DNA from: CAYFZO01 sp965226235
GTDB taxonomy: Bacteria > Pseudomonadota > Gammaproteobacteria > Poriferisulfidales > Oxydemutatoraceae
NCBI GenBank assembly: GCA_965226235.1
Contig: OZ245335.1
Span: 930,001 to 994,000 of the forward strand
Direction of reading: 5' to 3'
DNA length: 64,000 bases
In this document: positions 25,824 to 34,221 of the stretch, piece by piece
Layout of the letters: each line of letters starts with the position of its first letter
How positions within the stretch are numbered: the first letter of the stretch is position 1
The notes under the pieces: model-generated
Told to the model about the DNA's origin: nothing
The model's database searches: none
What the model saw: only the letters and a program-made list of their open reading frames with translations
Program-made: the position numbers and the translations under genes

Positions 25824-26702
25824 TCAATGCGCGGGCGAATGGATATTGAATCGTAGCCACCGGACCAGGTCAACCCAGATCCTCCGCAACTCGGCGTCCG
25901 CAGGCATGTAGCGCGAAGAAGCCAACTCTATTGTCAGCACCGGGATATCAAGATATTTGCCGGCGTAGCGCCCGAGGGAACCAGGGAAATTACCGATCCT
26001 GCCGACACTGATCGCTCCCAGGCGGTCAGGTGGCGTGACGCTTTCCGGCCCATCGTAGTCAACGATGTTGTAAGGCGCGTGAACGGACACGATTACATCG
26101 GGCTGAAAGCTGGCAATTTCCGCTGTCAGCCACCGTGTCTCGTTTTCGCTCAAAGGATACGGCCCTGGGTAGCGTCGCGGATTGTAACCGGTCTGCTGCC
26201 AGTGAAGCAGAGGCTCTTCAGGCGACACTCCGATGACTTCCATATTGCGGTTCAGATCGACCCCATTGTGGTTGACTCGGACAGCAGGATTCTCCAGTAG
26301 CCCGTCGAGATTCAACGCTGGCACGATGCGCCAGTGAAACAGCCCTGAATGATGAATGTTGAGGATTTTCATCCACTTCATCGTCACACTGAACGACGCG
26401 TATTCATCCCCGTGAGTACCACCGATGAGCAACACCCGGGCGTTGGGTCGTCTGGCACCCAGCGGTGGATACTCCTTGAACATCAGGGACCGCCCAAGCG
26501 CGCTGTGAATGCCGCTTTCCACCAGCCCCAGGGACAGGCACTCCACGACGCTGATCGAGGACAGCTTGTTGCCGATCAAGCCGCAGGTCTGCTCGGCGTC
26601 GAGAAGCCTGGGAGCAGGTAACGATCCGGACTCTCCAGCAAACAGCGATGCCGAAGCAAACAACGCCGCCAGGAAAAGCCAGGGGAAACGAGGTTGATTC
26701 AT
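25824..26702 (-). CDS. M14 zinc carboxypeptidase, MpaA-like amidase
   Basis: 292-aa protein from the ATG at 26702, chosen because it gives a clean signal peptide (FPWLFLAALFASASLFAG). The M14 zinc site is seen in GGTHGDEYAS (His and Glu ligands). The substrate-binding part is VPALNLDGLL followed by NHNGVDLNRNM, and HAPYNIVDYDG supplies the third zinc ligand. VLTIELASSRYMP carries the catalytic Glu. This matches MpaA-type murein peptide amidases that cleave gamma-D-Glu-Dap bonds. The neighbouring L,D-transpeptidase fits a cell-wall role. Confidence 0.85.
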   Translation of the reverse strand: MNQPRFPWLFLAALFASASLFAGESGSLPAPRLLDAEQTCGLIGNKLSSISVVECLSLGLVESGIHSALGRSLMFKEYPPLGARRPNARVLLIGGTHGDEYASFSVTMKWMKILNIHHSGLFHWRIVPALNLDGLLENPAVRVNHNGVDLNRNMEVIGVSPEEPLLHWQQTGYNPRRYPGPYPLSENETRWLTAEIASFQPDVIVSVHAPYNIVDYDGPESVTPPDRLGAISVGRIGNFPGSLGRYAGKYLDIPVLTIELASSRYMPADAELRRIWVDLVRWLRFNIHSPAH

Positions 26703-26796
26703 CACGCTCTTATTGCGGCCGTGATGAATTATAATTCCTGTTGCATCTCGAGGGTGGGATGCGCGATAACGGCAGACACGCCCACGAACACAAACC

Positions 26797-26803
26797 GGAG
26801 GAG
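26797..26803 (+). promoter_or_regulatory. ribosome binding site fixing a TTG start for trxA
   Basis: GGAGGAG lies 7 bp before TTG at 26811. The resulting protein is 108 aa, the length of E. coli thioredoxin. Upstream ATG at 26694 has no such site and would add a non-homologous tail. Confidence 0.8.
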
Positions 26804-26810
26804 AAAACAA

Positions 26811-27137
26811 TTGAGCAACCCTATCACGCATGTAAGCGACGATGATTTCGAGCAACAGGTACTCAAGTCAGATCTGCCCGTACTCGTAGACTTCTGGGCT
26901 GAATGGTGCGGCCCATGCAAAATGATCGCGCCTTTGCTCGAAGAGATCGCCCCCAACTATGAAAACAGGATCAAAATAAAAAAACTGAACGTGGATAACA
27001 ACCGGAAGAGTGCGGAGCAATATAACATACGCGGCATCCCGACTTTAGCGATTTACAAAAACGGTCATGTGGAAGCCACGCATGTGGGTGCGGTGAACCG
27101 ATCGCAACTGGTTGCTTTCATAGACCAGAACATTTGA
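26811..27137 (+). CDS. trxA: thioredoxin 1
   Basis: 108-aa thioredoxin with the CGPC active site in VDFWAEWCGPCKMIAPLLEE (Cys at about 33 and 36), the cis-Pro segment RGIPTLAIYKNG, and the C-terminal GAVNRSQLVAFID. It reduces protein disulfides in the cytoplasm. The start is TTG at 26811 with a strong Shine-Dalgarno. In many gammaproteobacteria trxA is followed by rho; here 2.6 kb of foreign DNA (ISNCY relic and a Fic gene) lies between them. Confidence 0.95.
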   Translation: MSNPITHVSDDDFEQQVLKSDLPVLVDFWAEWCGPCKMIAPLLEEIAPNYENRIKIKKLNVDNNRKSAEQYNIRGIPTLAIYKNGHVEATHVGAVNRSQLVAFIDQNI

Positions 27138-27144
27138 AACAGCA

Positions 27145-27782
27145 TTAGCAAATCATCGCGGAAGCACCTTCATAGGCCCACCGGCAGAGCACCCTGCAGG
27201 CAACCGGTACCGGAAAGCGCATCCCGGGAAGGCCCGGGTCGGCCGGGGCAAAACGCAGTGCCATCAGTTCTCCGGGAGCATCGTCGATGAAGACGATCAA
27301 GGGTATAGCGTGAGCCTCGAACCAGTCGTGGGGAGAACCGTCGATCTGCACCGGTTCCTCTGGCAGGATCGGAGGCGACGTTAATGAATCCGTGTCCCCT
27401 TGCGACTCTTGGGCTGCCACAGGCCCTCGGCGATCATCCACTGCCGCAGGGTCTCGGCACTCAGGCGATAGCCGTGATGCCCATGGAGCTTCTCCGCCAC
27501 CAGGGTAGGACCGAAATCACCATACTGGGTGCGGATCAGCCGCAGAATCTTCTCGCGGAGCGCTGCGGGGATGGCATTGCCGGGGCGTTTACCCAGGCGC
27601 CGTGAAGCCAGCCCGGCGGCACCTTGCTCTCGGTAGCGGCGCACCAAGCGTTTGACCTGGCGAATGGAAAGCATGAGTTGGCCGGCCGCCTCCTTCTGGC
27701 GCAACTGCTTGCTGACGACACGCTGGATTACCTCCAGTCGGTTGGTCTCTTTCTGGCTCATAGTAAGGAGCTCCTCTGCCAC
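27145..27782 (-). pseudogene. ISNCY-family transposase, frameshifted and truncated
   Basis: The 5' part (27381-27782) encodes 133 aa with an HTH N-terminus: TMSQKETNRLEVIQRVVSKQ, LSIRQVKRLVRRYREQGAAG, then YGDFGPTLVAEKL and AETLRQWMIAEGLW. After a frame change near 27381-27440 the second frame continues with QIDGSPHDWFEA and LIVFIDDAPGELMALRF, the first part of the DDE domain. The rest of the catalytic domain is missing. Non-coding end sequence extends to about 27830 with GGGTTAACAGA. Another copy of the same N-terminus lies at 37.87 kb. Confidence 0.85.
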
Positions 27783-27957
27783 AGCCCCTCCCGAAATAAA
27801 AAGGGGGGCATTACAGATTTGGGTTAACAGATATTTCGTAATTTATAAATAAATATAGAGTTCGTAAATAGTAAGATTCTTTTGAGAGTGCTTTGGAGCT
27901 TGCGCGCCACTTAAAGTGACGTATTTTTTTCAAAACGCGCCAAATAAATGCATTATA

Positions 27958-27983
27958 GTGGCGCAATAAGATAATCGCGCCAC
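27958..27983. promoter_or_regulatory. GTGGCGC inverted repeat before fic
   Basis: GTGGCGC (27958-27964) and GCGCCAC (27977-27983) form a perfect 7-bp inverted repeat with a 12-bp spacer, 7 bp before the fic ATG. Two further half-sites lie upstream (GCGCCAC at 27904-27910, GCGCCA at 27937-27942). TATAGT at 27954-27959 could be the -10 box. The layout fits an operator; the winged-helix part of the Fic protein is a candidate binder. Confidence 0.55.
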
Positions 27984-27990
27984 AAAAACC

Positions 27991-29394
27991 ATGCCGAAGA
28001 AAATTTCTCAAGTTGAGCTTGATGCCGTGTTGCAGGTTGTTGCAAGGTTCCCTGGAGGGGGCTCCATTGAAGAGATAAAAAATGCACTCAACGTTTCCTT
28101 GCCGCGCCGCACATTGCAGCGTCGTCTAAGCCAACTTGTGAAACGGAACCTGCTGACCCTTGAAGGTCGCGGGCGTGCCAGCCGCTATCGACTGCTCCCC
28201 AGGGAAACCGAAGTTCGCCTTGCCTCTGCTCAGCCCACGGTTCAGACGCGAGTGTTCCATACAGATCATTGCATAGCCATTTCCCCCGAGGGGGAAGCCA
28301 TCAGACAGGCTGTTCACGCACCGATTCAATCACGCCAACCGGTAGGGTACAACCGAGCATTCCTTGACGAATATCGACCGAATGATACCTTCTACCTTTC
28401 GCCGGAAATCCGGCAGCACCTAAGCGAATCCGGTCAATCTTCGTATGAGCCTCGTTTAGCAGGGACCTATGCAAGGCAGATTTTCAATCGATTGCTGATC
28501 GATCTGTCCTGGAACTCCAGTCGCCTGGAAGGCAACACTTATTCGTTACTGGAAACAGCGCACCTGATTGAATCAGGGGAGGCTATTGAAGGTAAGGATG
28601 CTCGTGAAACGCAAATGATCCTCAATCATAAGGCTGCCATTGAGCTATTGGTTGAGCAGTCCGAGGACATCGGCTTCAATAGATACACAATTCCTGGCCT
28701 GCATGCTTTATTGTCAGATAACCTGTTATCCGATCCGCAGGCCTGTGGGCGTTTGCGCACCATTGCAGTTGCGATTGGCGGGACGGTCTACCACCCTTTG
28801 GAAGTACCTCAACTGATTGATGAATGTTTCCAGCAAGTACTCGATACTACCGCTGCAATTTTGGACCCATTTGAACAAGCTTTTTTTGCAATGGTGCATT
28901 TGCCTTATTTGCAACCGTTTCAGGATGTCAACAAACGTGTTTCACGGCTTGCCGCGAATCTGCCACTTGTTCGTCAGAATGTATGTCCGTTATCTTTTGT
29001 GGATGTGCCGAAGTCTTCCTATGTTGACGGCATCCTGGGGGTATACGAATTAAATAGCATCGAACTGCTTCGTGATGTGTTTATCTGGGCTTATGAACGT
29101 TCTTGTGCACGTTATTCGGCAGTACACCAGTCTTTAGGGGAGCCCGATATATTCCGTCTCCAATACCGTGTTGTAGTGGCTGAAACTGTAGCTGAAATCG
29201 TTCTTGGTGGTATGGACAAAAAAGCTGCCACCACCTTTATCCGGCAACAAGCTGCAAAAGATATATCGTTAAAAGAACAGACACGTTTCATCGACGTTGT
29301 AGAAACCGAGGCAATGAGCCTTCATGAGGGCAATATTGCTCGCTACCGCATACGGCCATCACAATATCAAAAATGGCAGGAAACCTGGCACTGA
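27991..29394 (+). CDS. Fic-domain protein with winged-helix N-terminus
   Basis: 467-aa protein. Residues 1-70 are a winged-helix/DeoR-like HTH (SIEEIKNALNVSLPRRTLQR; RLSQLVKRNLLTLEGRGRAS). A class II inhibitory motif appears as SSRLEGNTYS near residue 171, the S/TxxxE(G/N) pattern that blocks ATP binding. The Fic core reads LPYLQPFQDVNKRVSRLAAN near 310 instead of the usual HPFxxGNGRxxR: the catalytic His is Gln and the second Gly is Lys. AMPylation in the usual way is thus unlikely; family members with this QPF-DVNKR core exist. Codon use and GC are lower than in neighbours. It is bracketed by ISNCY end fragments. Confidence 0.8.
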   Translation: MPKKISQVELDAVLQVVARFPGGGSIEEIKNALNVSLPRRTLQRRLSQLVKRNLLTLEGRGRASRYRLLPRETEVRLASAQPTVQTRVFHTDHCIAISPEGEAIRQAVHAPIQSRQPVGYNRAFLDEYRPNDTFYLSPEIRQHLSESGQSSYEPRLAGTYARQIFNRLLIDLSWNSSRLEGNTYSLLETAHLIESGEAIEGKDARETQMILNHKAAIELLVEQSEDIGFNRYTIPGLHALLSDNLLSDPQACGRLRTIAVAIGGTVYHPLEVPQLIDECFQQVLDTTAAILDPFEQAFFAMVHLPYLQPFQDVNKRVSRLAANLPLVRQNVCPLSFVDVPKSSYVDGILGVYELNSIELLRDVFIWAYERSCARYSAVHQSLGEPDIFRLQYRVVVAETVAEIVLGGMDKKAATTFIRQQAAKDISLKEQTRFIDVVETEAMSLHEGNIARYRIRPSQYQKWQETWH

Positions 29395-29434
29395 TTGCTT
29401 GCGCCTGGGCGTTTACCCCGGCACCGTGAGAGTT

Positions 29435-29467
29435 GTAGAGGCGACGCATCGCATGCGTCGCCCCTAC
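29435..29467. repeat. GGCGACGCATGCGTCGCC palindromic repeat, copy 1
   Basis: GTAGAGGCGACGCAT-CG-CATGCGTCGCCCCTAC is a near-perfect palindrome that can form a long hairpin. The same core occurs at 40570, 43285 and 59750. It sits beside an ISNCY end fragment. Confidence 0.8.
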
Positions 29468-29470
29468 GAA

Positions 29471-29523
29471 TGCCACAGCCCCTCCGGGGATCAAAAGAGG
29501 ACATTGCGGCTTTGGGCTAACAC
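29471..29523 (-). mobile_element. ISNCY end fragment
   Basis: The stretch from GCCACAGCCCCTCC to TTTGGGCTAACA aligns with the end of the ISNCY relic at 27778-27830 in the same orientation. No coding sequence remains. Together the two copies bracket the fic gene. Confidence 0.7.
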
Positions 29524-29583
29524 TCATCAACGGGCTTGGAGCATGCTCCTGACCTTGACATTTGGAACCTAGCCTTGACATCA

Positions 29584-29592
29584 TGCTATAGT
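29584..29592 (+). promoter_or_regulatory. extended -10 promoter, probable rho promoter
   Basis: TGCTATAGT matches an extended -10 (TGnTATAAT-like). Two TTGACA hexamers at 29555 and 29575 are not at canonical spacing. The long leader (about 160 bp) before rho fits the known autoregulated rho leader. Moderate support. Confidence 0.4.
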
Positions 29593-29755
29593 CAGGTACT
29601 CTTATTTGTAGCCATCCAAGGCGACAGTCCACAGCCCGATGCCCGGAACATAGGGTCTCTGTCTAATCCCAGGTCTCGTTGAAACATCGGCGAAGATCCC
29701 TGCCCACTACCCCCGAGCAGATTTTCCGGCCGGACGGTAGACCAACATTCGCAAC

Positions 29756-31015
29756 ATGAATCTTACCGAACTAAAAAGAAAAAGCGCCCCGGAGTTAGTC
29801 ACAATGGCCGAAACCCTGGGTGTCGCCAACCTGGCGCGCGCTCGCCGTCAGGACATCATTTTTTCCATCCTCAAAGCGCAAGCAAAAAGCCGCGAGGACA
29901 TCATCGGCGAAGGAGTCCTCGAAATTCTTCAAGACGGCTTTGGTTTCCTGCGCTCGGCGGATTTCTCCTACCTGGCGGGCCCCGACGATATCTACATGTC
30001 TCCGAACCAGATAAAACGCTTCGGGCTGCGCACCGGGGACACGATCTCCGGAAAAGTACGTCCCCCGAAGGAGGGCGAACGCTACTTTGCGATACTGAAA
30101 GTAGACACAATCAACTACGAAGCACCGGAACAAGCGAGAAACAAGGTCCTGTTTGAAAACCTGACACCGCTGCATCCAAACAAACACCTGAATCTCGAAC
30201 GTGGCAACGGCAGCTCGGAAGACCTCACCGCACGCATACTTGATCTTGTCTCGCCAATCGGCAAGGGGCAAAGAGGCTTGATCGTATCGCCGCCAAAGGC
30301 CGGCAAAACCATCCTGTTGCAAAACATCGCGCAGAGCATCACCCACAATCATCCCGAGTGCCACTTGATGGTCTTGCTGATAGACGAACGCCCGGAAGAA
30401 GTGACCGAAATGGAACGCATGGTGCAAGGCGAAGTAATTTCCAGCACCTTTGACGAGGCGGCAAGCCGCCATGTGCAGGTAGCCGATATGGCGGTTGAGA
30501 AAGCCAAGCGCCTGGTAGAACACAAGCGGGACGTCGTGATCCTGCTGGATTCGATCACTCGCCTGGCACGGGCCTATAACACCGTCGTACCAGCTTCCGG
30601 CAAGGTACTCACCGGTGGCGTCGACGCCAATGCATTGCAACGCCCCAAAAGATTTTTCGGCGCGGCGCGCAATATCGAGGAAGGCGGTAGCCTGACAATT
30701 CTGGCAACCGCACTGATAGATACCGGGTCCAGAATGGATGAAGTAATCTACGAAGAATTCAAGGGCACAGGCAACATGGAAGTCCACCTTGATCGGCGCA
30801 TCGCGGAACGCCGCACCTATCCGGCAATCAACATCAACCGTTCCGGAACACGGCGCGAGGAGTTATTGATCAAGCCGGAGGGGCTGCAAAAGCTCTGGGT
30901 GCTCAGAAAATTTCTCCACCAGATGGATGACACGGAAGCGATGGAATTCCTGCTTGGACGCATGAAAGCGTCAAAAACCAACGAAGAATTCTTCGACGCA
31001 ATGAAACGCACGTGA
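29756..31015 (+). CDS. rho: transcription termination factor Rho
   Basis: 419-aa Rho, the hexameric RNA helicase that ends transcription. The N-terminal helical domain (MNLTELKRKSAPELVTMAET) and the RNA-binding cold-shock-like part (GFGFLRSADFSYLAGPDDIY) precede the ATPase core with Walker A SPPKAGKT near residue 182 and VILLDSITRLARAYN near 262. The Q-loop LTGGVDANALQRPKRFFG and the R-loop region GSRMDEVIYEEFKGTGN are intact. The length equals that of E. coli Rho. The usual upstream neighbour trxA is displaced by 2.6 kb. Confidence 0.97.
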   Translation: MNLTELKRKSAPELVTMAETLGVANLARARRQDIIFSILKAQAKSREDIIGEGVLEILQDGFGFLRSADFSYLAGPDDIYMSPNQIKRFGLRTGDTISGKVRPPKEGERYFAILKVDTINYEAPEQARNKVLFENLTPLHPNKHLNLERGNGSSEDLTARILDLVSPIGKGQRGLIVSPPKAGKTILLQNIAQSITHNHPECHLMVLLIDERPEEVTEMERMVQGEVISSTFDEAASRHVQVADMAVEKAKRLVEHKRDVVILLDSITRLARAYNTVVPASGKVLTGGVDANALQRPKRFFGAARNIEEGGSLTILATALIDTGSRMDEVIYEEFKGTGNMEVHLDRRIAERRTYPAININRSGTRREELLIKPEGLQKLWVLRKFLHQMDDTEAMEFLLGRMKASKTNEEFFDAMKRT

Positions 31016-31090
31016 GTCGAACGACCTCATGTTCCGTCGCCGCGCGCGCAGTCAGGCGTATTAGCCGGCATCAAGGCGAGGTGACGAGCC

Positions 31091-31135
31091 CGAGGATCAG
31101 TCGCCCGAGGATCAGTCGCCCGCGGATCAGTCGAT
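31091..31135. repeat. 15-bp tandem repeat at the purD relic end
   Basis: CGAGGATCAGTCGCC occurs twice exactly (31091-31105, 31106-31120) with a third copy diverging at 31121-31135. It spans the stop codon of the purD remnant and may have grown by slippage. Confidence 0.85.
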
Positions 31136-31416
31136 TTTGACCTCGCGACCTATGTCCTGCCGATAAAACTGCCCTCTCCAGCGGATTTTCTCGCAGGCTG
31201 CGTATGCATTGTCCCGGACACCCCCCGCGCTGCAGAGCAAAATCCTGCAACGCGCCAAAATCAGAAGCTCCCAGCGGCAATGTTTTCAACCTTTTCCCAG
31301 GCGGCGGTTCCGGCGTTGCCCGGCGCCACGTACACGCGCTCCAGCAAGGCACCCTGCGCCAGCTTCCAAGCCAGCGCGTGCTCCCTGCCGCCACCTCCTA
31401 TGACCAGGGCTTTCAT
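31127..31416 (-). pseudogene. purD: purD with large internal deletion
   Basis: Relic of phosphoribosylamine-glycine ligase. The first 50 codons are normal: MKALVIGGGGREHALAWKLA, then APGNAGTAAWEKVEN, followed by a stop near 31262. After a short junction another frame gives the family's C-terminal end, AYAACEKIRWRGQFYRQDIG, with a stop at 31127-31129. The roughly 350 codons between, holding the ATP-grasp catalytic domain, are gone. It starts 10 bp after purH on the same strand, the usual purH-purD order. A second purD must exist elsewhere if the cell makes purines, or the assembly here is wrong. Confidence 0.85.
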
Positions 31417-31425
31417 CCGTGGCAC

Positions 31426-32988
31426 TCAGTGGAGAAAATGGCGAACCCCGGTAAAAACCATTGCTATGCCGTACTCGTTCGCGGCAGCGATCACCGCGTC
31501 GTCATGAATCGATCCGCCTGGCTGAATGATCGCGTTGACACCGGCTTCGGCCGCTGCATCGATACCGTCACGAAAGGGAAAAAACGCATCCGAAGCCATG
31601 CACAACGGCTTGTCGGCAACGGCGTGTGATCTGCCCGCGGCGATACGCACCGAAGCGACGCGGCTGGTCTGACCGCCACCGATGCCCACCGTGACCCTGT
31701 CACGAGCAAAAACGATCGCGTTGGATTTAACAAACTTGACCACCCGCCAGGCAAACAGCAAATCTTCTCGCTCATCCTGGCCAGGTGATCTTTCCGTCAC
31801 GGTCTCAAGGTCTTCGGCAGCAAGCTCCTTGCAGTCCCCCTCCTGCACCAGGATCCCCCCGAGCGCGCTTCGATAGCGCAGATCGATAGCTTCCGGCACG
31901 GTGCAACCCAGCACCCGCAAAGCGCTTTTCCTGGCCAGGATGCCGACCGCCTCGACGCTGAACGCCGGAGCGATCACAAGCTCGACAAACTGTCCAGCTA
32001 CAACCGCTTCCGCGGCTTCGGCATCAACCTCACGATTGAACGCGATGATCCCACCATAAGCCGACGATGGATCAGCCTCGACCGCCCGCCGATACGCCTG
32101 TGCAGGTGTCGGCGCGCAGGCCACCCCGCAAGGGGTCGCGTGCTTGACAATCACGCAAGCGGTTTCTTCAAAATGAAAAGCGCACTCGCGGGCGGCGCTC
32201 GCGTCGACAAAGTTGTTATACGACATCGCCTTGCCTTGCACCTGCTGCCCCACGGCGGGCTCTTCCCCCCCCACTGCGTAGAAAGCGGCGCGCTGATGGG
32301 GGTTTTCGCCATAGCGCAGACTCGAAATCAGGTTCAACGCAAGCCTGGATCGGCGCGACCATCGGCCGGTATCGCCCTCGTTGCGGTTTACCCGTTCCAT
32401 CCAATCGGAAATTGCAGCGTCATACTTCGCGGTGTGCTGAAAAGCCTTGGCCGCAAGTTGCGAACGTACCCCGAGCGGAACCCGCCCTTCGTTCTCGCGC
32501 ATCTGCGACATGACAAGGTCGTAGTCAGCGCGATCAACAACGACCGTTACCAGACGATGGTTCTTTGCCGCTGCGCGAATCATCGCCGGCCCGCCAACAT
32601 CGATGTTCTCAATACATTGCGCAATGGTTGCGTCGCTCCGAGAGACGGTTTTCTCGAACGGATATAAATTGACCACCAACAGATCGATCGCCTTGATAGC
32701 GTGCTCGCTCATCTCGGCGTGATCCTGCTCGCCTCGCCTGAGCAACCCCCCATGAATCTTCGGATGCAGTGTCTTCAGCCGCCCCTCCATCATCTCGGGA
32801 AACCCGGTGTAGGCGGACACGTCGACCACCGCCACACCTTGCTCGCGCAACAGGCGCGCGGTTTTTCCCGTTGAAAGTATTTCGACCCCCCGCGCCGCCA
32901 GAAAATCTGCCAGCCCGGCTATTGCGGTTTTATCCGATACGCTTAGCAAAGCACGCCGAATCGGAGGACCGTCGCTATCCTGCGCCAT
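31426..32988 (-). CDS. purH: bifunctional AICAR transformylase / IMP cyclohydrolase
   Basis: 520-aa PurH catalysing the last two steps of IMP synthesis, using 10-formyl-THF. The N-terminal MGS-like IMP cyclohydrolase domain has LLSVSDKTAIAGLADFLAAR, EILSTGKTARLL and GRLKTLHPKIHGGLL. The AICAR transformylase domain has VIVKHATPCGVACAPT (the KH...PCG motif with the catalytic Lys-His pair), ADPSSAYGGIIAFN, and the closing MASDAFFPFRDGIDAAAEAG. Full length. Its partner purD downstream is deleted. The one-carbon donor ties in with the folate enzymes in this window. Confidence 0.96.
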   Translation of the reverse strand: MAQDSDGPPIRRALLSVSDKTAIAGLADFLAARGVEILSTGKTARLLREQGVAVVDVSAYTGFPEMMEGRLKTLHPKIHGGLLRRGEQDHAEMSEHAIKAIDLLVVNLYPFEKTVSRSDATIAQCIENIDVGGPAMIRAAAKNHRLVTVVVDRADYDLVMSQMRENEGRVPLGVRSQLAAKAFQHTAKYDAAISDWMERVNRNEGDTGRWSRRSRLALNLISSLRYGENPHQRAAFYAVGGEEPAVGQQVQGKAMSYNNFVDASAARECAFHFEETACVIVKHATPCGVACAPTPAQAYRRAVEADPSSAYGGIIAFNREVDAEAAEAVVAGQFVELVIAPAFSVEAVGILARKSALRVLGCTVPEAIDLRYRSALGGILVQEGDCKELAAEDLETVTERSPGQDEREDLLFAWRVVKFVKSNAIVFARDRVTVGIGGGQTSRVASVRIAAGRSHAVADKPLCMASDAFFPFRDGIDAAAEAGVNAIIQPGGSIHDDAVIAAANEYGIAMVFTGVRHFLH

Positions 32989-32994
32989 GACAAA

Positions 32995-33923
32995 CTAGGA
33001 TGATGGAACCTTATCGACCGGTACGCCGGGGGCGAGCTTTTTGAAAGGCTCGGCGAACAGGCGAAACTCTTCGCTCCGGGGAGACCCTTTACGCCAGATG
33101 AACCCGATCTCCCGGTACGCCCTGCCTTTCATCACCCTCGCCTCGATGTTGGTCCTCGCAAGCAACCCTCCCGCAATGGCAATTTGCGGAACAAAGGTAA
33201 CACCCAGATCATTATCCACCATCTGCACCAGCGTATTACAGGCTACTGGTTGTATACGGGCTGACCTTGCTGGTTTTTCCCAGCTTGCAGGCGGACAGCG
33301 TGTGCTCGCGCAGGCAATGACCGTCTTCAAGCAACAGAATGTTCGAGTCGGGTAAATCTGCCTCTCGATATCGATCGGGATCAAGCAAGGCCGTCCCGCT
33401 TCTGTAGGCGAGCAGAAAATAGTCCCGAAACAGCGGCAGGGTTTCGACATTCCTGAAATCAAACGGCAGAGCGACCAGAATCAGATCAAGATCACCGCGG
33501 GTTAAATCCTGGTATATGGATAAAGTCTCGCCCTCCTTGATCAGCAGGTTCAGGTCAGGATACGCGCGGGACAGCTTCTTCAGGATGCGCGGCAACAAAA
33601 AAGGCGCGATCGTCGGGATCACGCCGAGCCGCAAATCTCCGGCGAGCGGCTTGCTTTTGCTCTCCAGGACCAGGATCATGTCCCTGGCTTCGGCCAACAC
33701 CTTCTCCGCGTGCCTGGCGGCTTCCATGCCGAGCGGCGTCAAAATCACGGACCGGTTGGAGCGCTCGGCAAGGCTGACACCCAGCGTATTCTCGAGCTTT
33801 TTGAACGCGATGCTGAATGCCGATTGTGTGATGCAACATTCATCGGCTGCCTTCCCGAAATGTCGATGTTTTTTTCAGGCTAAGCAGAAACTGCAACTGA
33901 CGCAGGGTAGATAAATAATTCAT
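32995..33923 (-). pseudogene. oxyR: oxyR-type LysR regulator with two frameshifts
   Basis: LysR-family regulator resembling OxyR, the peroxide sensor. It starts MNYLSTLRQLQFLLSLKKTS and then loses frame at a run of seven T at about 33866-33872. The second frame continues the HTH (CITQSAFSIAFKKLENTLGV) and effector domain, including GDLRLGVIPTIAPFLLPRIL and the redox loop LLEDGHCLREHTLSACKL with both cysteines expected for OxyR. A second frame change near 33235-33260 leads to VACNTLVQMVDNDLGVTFVP and the C-terminus. Both breaks could be sequencing errors in homopolymers; otherwise the gene is dead. Confidence 0.8.
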
Positions 33924-33951
33924 ATGCTCACAAAATAATTTTCCCGGACCT

Positions 33952-33970
33952 ACAATAATAGAATTATTGT
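33952..33970. promoter_or_regulatory. palindrome upstream of the oxyR-like gene
   Basis: ACAATAAT-AGA-ATTATTGT is a perfect 8-bp inverted repeat 29 bp upstream of the ATG. It could be an autoregulatory LysR site or part of an AT-rich promoter. Confidence 0.45.
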
Positions 33971-34037
33971 GCAAACAACGCTCGAAACCAGCCAGATAGC
34001 CGCATATCAGCGGCGTGGAAGTCAACTGGAACTGAAG

Positions 34038-34111
34038 CGCGCCTGGCAGGATTCGAACCTGCGACCTTCGCCTCCGGAGGGCGACGCTCTATCCAACTGA
34101 GCCACAGGCGC
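34038..34111 (-). tRNA. tRNA-Arg (anticodon CCG)
   Basis: The minus strand folds as a normal cloverleaf. The acceptor stem GCGCCTG pairs with CAGGCGC. The D arm is GCTCAGTTGGATAGAGC. The anticodon stem TCGCC/GGCGA encloses the loop CTCCGGA with anticodon CCG. The T arm GCAGG-TTCGAAT-CCTGC is standard. No CCA is encoded, so the Cca enzyme in this window would add it. Confidence 0.95.
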
Positions 34112-34221
34112 CTGACTATTGATGCAACAGTTTATATCACGATTGGGAGCCAGGGGTAAATGCTGGCGGGCCTTGATGTATAATCAGCCCGCTCTCCCCT
34201 CGACCATGATGTCTCGAAAAG

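Noticed and set aside
31091..31135. possible CRISPR or iteron array
   Set aside because: Contiguous 15-bp tandem copies with no spacers and only two full units.
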